Assembly: GCF_900129315.1 (NCBI RefSeq)
Contig: NZ_FQUS01000005.1
Span: forward strand, 186,001 to 250,000
DNA length: 64,000 bases
Origin: Fodinibius roseus
GTDB taxonomy: Bacteria; Bacteroidota; Rhodothermia; Balneolales; Balneolaceae
Direction: 5' to 3'
Shown: positions 62,731 to 64,000 of the stretch, piece after piece
Numbering within the stretch: position 1 is the stretch's first letter
Layout: every line of letters starts with the position of its first letter
Program-made: the position numbers and the translations under genes
Notes under the pieces: generated by a model
What the model saw: only the letters and a program-made list of their open reading frames with translations
Databases searched by the model: none
What the model was told of the DNA's origin: nothing

Positions 62731-63087
62731 ATGAAATTTCTCATTCTAAAATATGCAGTGACGGCCTTTGTCATCGTCTTGGTTTCGGAAGTGGCCAAGA
62801 GAACCGACCGGTTGGGCGCGCTCTTGGCTTCGCTTCCCTTTGTTACTATCATGGTGATGGTTTGGCTCTATATTGAAGGACAGGGAGACGAAAAAATCAG
62901 TAATCATGCCTTCTATACCTTTTGGTATGTGATTCCTACGCTGCCGATGTTTCTGGCTATGCCGGTGCTATTAAAGAATGGCATTAGCTTTTGGTGGTCG
63001 CTCGCCGCTTGTGTAGGAATCACCGTTATTTGCTTCGTTATTACCGCTTTTGTTGCGAAAAATTTTGGGATAACTTTGATTCCTTAG
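62731..63087 (+). CDS. DUF3147 membrane protein
   Basis: The 118-residue protein has four membrane helices and the DUF3147 look (KYAVTAFVIVLVSEVAKRTDRLGALLASLP, then FWYVIPTLPMFLAMPVLLK). The role is unknown; the family is often found near metal-efflux genes. The czc terminator separates it from the pump, so it has its own promoter. Confidence 0.82.
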   Translation: MKFLILKYAVTAFVIVLVSEVAKRTDRLGALLASLPFVTIMVMVWLYIEGQGDEKISNHAFYTFWYVIPTLPMFLAMPVLLKNGISFWWSLAACVGITVICFVITAFVAKNFGITLIP

Positions 63088-63209
63088 GAATGTACTACAT
63101 GCTTTAGGGACCTGAATTAACTTTTAATTTCGACTGGCCGAGGACCAATGGAGTGCGGTGATTTGGCAATGCCCTTCTTCCTTCTTAAGAACAGCCAGTT
63201 CGAGACTGT

Positions 63210-63587
63210 TTAGATCCAATTTTCTATCGCTGTAGGTGCCCCAAGTTCGCGAGTGAGTTGAGACCCAGGCGGTATTGCGGCGGTATTGCCTTTAATCGTC
63301 ACATTTCGTGCTTCAACTTCCCGTTTCATGGCACTCAGAAATTTCCCGTCAGAATGAAAGTGGTGAGACAAGTATTCCTCCTTTGTTTCAATATTGCCAC
63401 CTTCAAGGATTCGTACAGATTCTGATAGCAGGTTTTGGGCTGTCTGACTGTCATTATCGATAATGGCCCGATGGAATGCGTCAAGCGTCTTGATTACACT
63501 TTTCTCTGATGCAGAAGGCTGACTTACAGATATAGAAGTTCCTATTATAAATAATAGAGCTGCAGTTAATGATATTCGAGTAAACAT
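63210..63587 (-). CDS. Exported SnoaL/NTF2-like (DUF4440) protein
   Basis: The 125-residue protein has a signal peptide (FTRISLTAALLFIIGTSISV) and an NTF2-like half-fold: VIKTLDAFHRAIIDNDSQTA, LLSESVRILEGGNIETKEEYLSHH and FLSAMKREVEARN. It resembles DUF4440 proteins, but the C-terminal strand that usually ends the fold is replaced by a short unrelated end, so the 3' part may be altered. It sits 17 bp upstream of the gene at the window edge. Confidence 0.6.
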   Translation of the reverse strand: MFTRISLTAALLFIIGTSISVSQPSASEKSVIKTLDAFHRAIIDNDSQTAQNLLSESVRILEGGNIETKEEYLSHHFHSDGKFLSAMKREVEARNVTIKGNTAAIPPGSQLTRELGAPTAIENWI

Positions 63588-63603
63588 AACGTAGTTTTAA
63601 TGA

Positions 63604-64000
63604 TTAATTGAGTTGCGTTAAGGTCATCCGATCAATAAGTATGGTTCCAGTTCCATTTAGCTTTAGCCCCACACTTCCAGCCTCGGGAGCATCGCCATGT
63701 CCATGGACCACCATCTCTTTGTTGATGTAGCCGCGGAAATGCGTGCCGTTGCCAACCGTACGAATAAAGAGCATGCCCGAAGCTGAATAGGATTCTTCGG
63801 CAAATACTTGACGGTTGCCCCCGCTTACCCGTCCCTGGGATACGGTGCCATCAGAAGACAGCATCACAAAATCATAATTTTGGGCATCTTGCATGTGGTT
63901 GACGAGAGATATCTCTCCATTGAAATCAGACAGATCCAGGTAGTAATCGACCTGCACGTTTTGGAATGACTCTTTCCCAACAAAGAAATTCGTGGTAGAG
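63604..64000 (-). CDS. Exported beta-sandwich (LamG/DUF1080-like) protein, 3' part (partial)
   Basis: The gene runs off the window: the frame stays open to its last bases upstream of the GTG at 63957. Visible residues form beta strands (VDYYLDLSDFNGEISLVNHM, NYDFVMLSSDGTV, FIRTVGNGTHFRGYINKEMV) and end GTILIDRMTLTQL. This matches the concanavalin-like lectin/glucanase fold of 3-keto-disaccharide hydrolase-type domains. The N-terminus and any catalytic part are not visible. Confidence 0.6.
   Translation of the reverse strand, partial: STTNFFVGKESFQNVQVDYYLDLSDFNGEISLVNHMQDAQNYDFVMLSSDGTVSQGRVSGGNRQVFAEESYSASGMLFIRTVGNGTHFRGYINKEMVVHGHGDAPEAGSVGLKLNGTGTILIDRMTLTQLN

Noticed and set aside
1-64000. 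CRISPR arrays, integron attC sites, tRNA or rRNA genes
   Set aside because: No regularly spaced repeats, no attC-like R-box pairs after the single-gene units, and no tRNA/rRNA sequence words were seen. The box copies often follow stop codons closely, but the fixed -7 spacing fits promoters better than recombination sites.

Overview
The window looks like chromosomal DNA from a Bacteroidota-type bacterium, most likely Balneolota (Fodinibius/Gracilimonas-like). Support: moderate GC, weak or absent Shine-Dalgarno sequences, -7 promoter elements of the TAnnTTTG type, and protein families typical of that group (LytTR, HisKA_2 kinases, DUF6597-AraC, CusA next to a PII-like protein). The taxonomic call is inference. 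No rRNA, tRNA or CRISPR array was recognised.

Region 1 (1-5 kb): the end of a LytTR regulator, a secreted PQQ-type dehydrogenase, an amidohydrolase and an AraC regulator. Region 2 (5-42 kb) is an accessory region of mostly single-gene units for handling electrophiles, oxidants and alkylation damage: quinone oxidoreductase, two old-yellow-enzyme reductases, aldo/keto reductase, SDRs, VOC/glyoxalase proteins, AhpD-like CMD proteins, peroxiredoxin, DoxX, AlkA, Ada pieces and alpha/beta hydrolases. Regulators are unusually dense: AraC x6 (plus an Ada-type AraC), HxlR x2, TetR, MocR and ECF41 sigma. Region 3 (42-46 kb): HAD phosphatase, OsmC, a second ECF41 sigma and its CMD partner. Region 4 (46-49 kb): a PAS histidine kinase with an in-frame stop and an IS5-like remnant. 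Region 5 (49-63 kb): two heavy-metal RND efflux systems back to back, a CusCBA-like set with a PII-like protein (minus strand) and a CzcCBA-like set with His-rich metal-binding proteins (plus strand). The window ends inside a minus-strand gene of unknown role.

Three features stand out. First, an 18-bp box (TGTCGGTTTTATTCwATT) occurs five times plus one near match. Each copy lies exactly 37 bp upstream of a TAnn(T)TT -7 element, which looks like an undescribed activator-controlled regulon. Second, the two ECF41 sigma factors have separate promoter signatures: TGTCACG-N16-TGTC twice at one locus, and TGTCACA-N16-CGTC at the other. Third, the accessory region is a gene graveyard. About 16 genes are truncated, frameshifted, interrupted by stops or internally deleted in frame. 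They include Ada without its alkyl-acceptor cysteine, a Crp/Fnr protein without most of its sensor domain, and an SDR start fused in frame to a peroxiredoxin.
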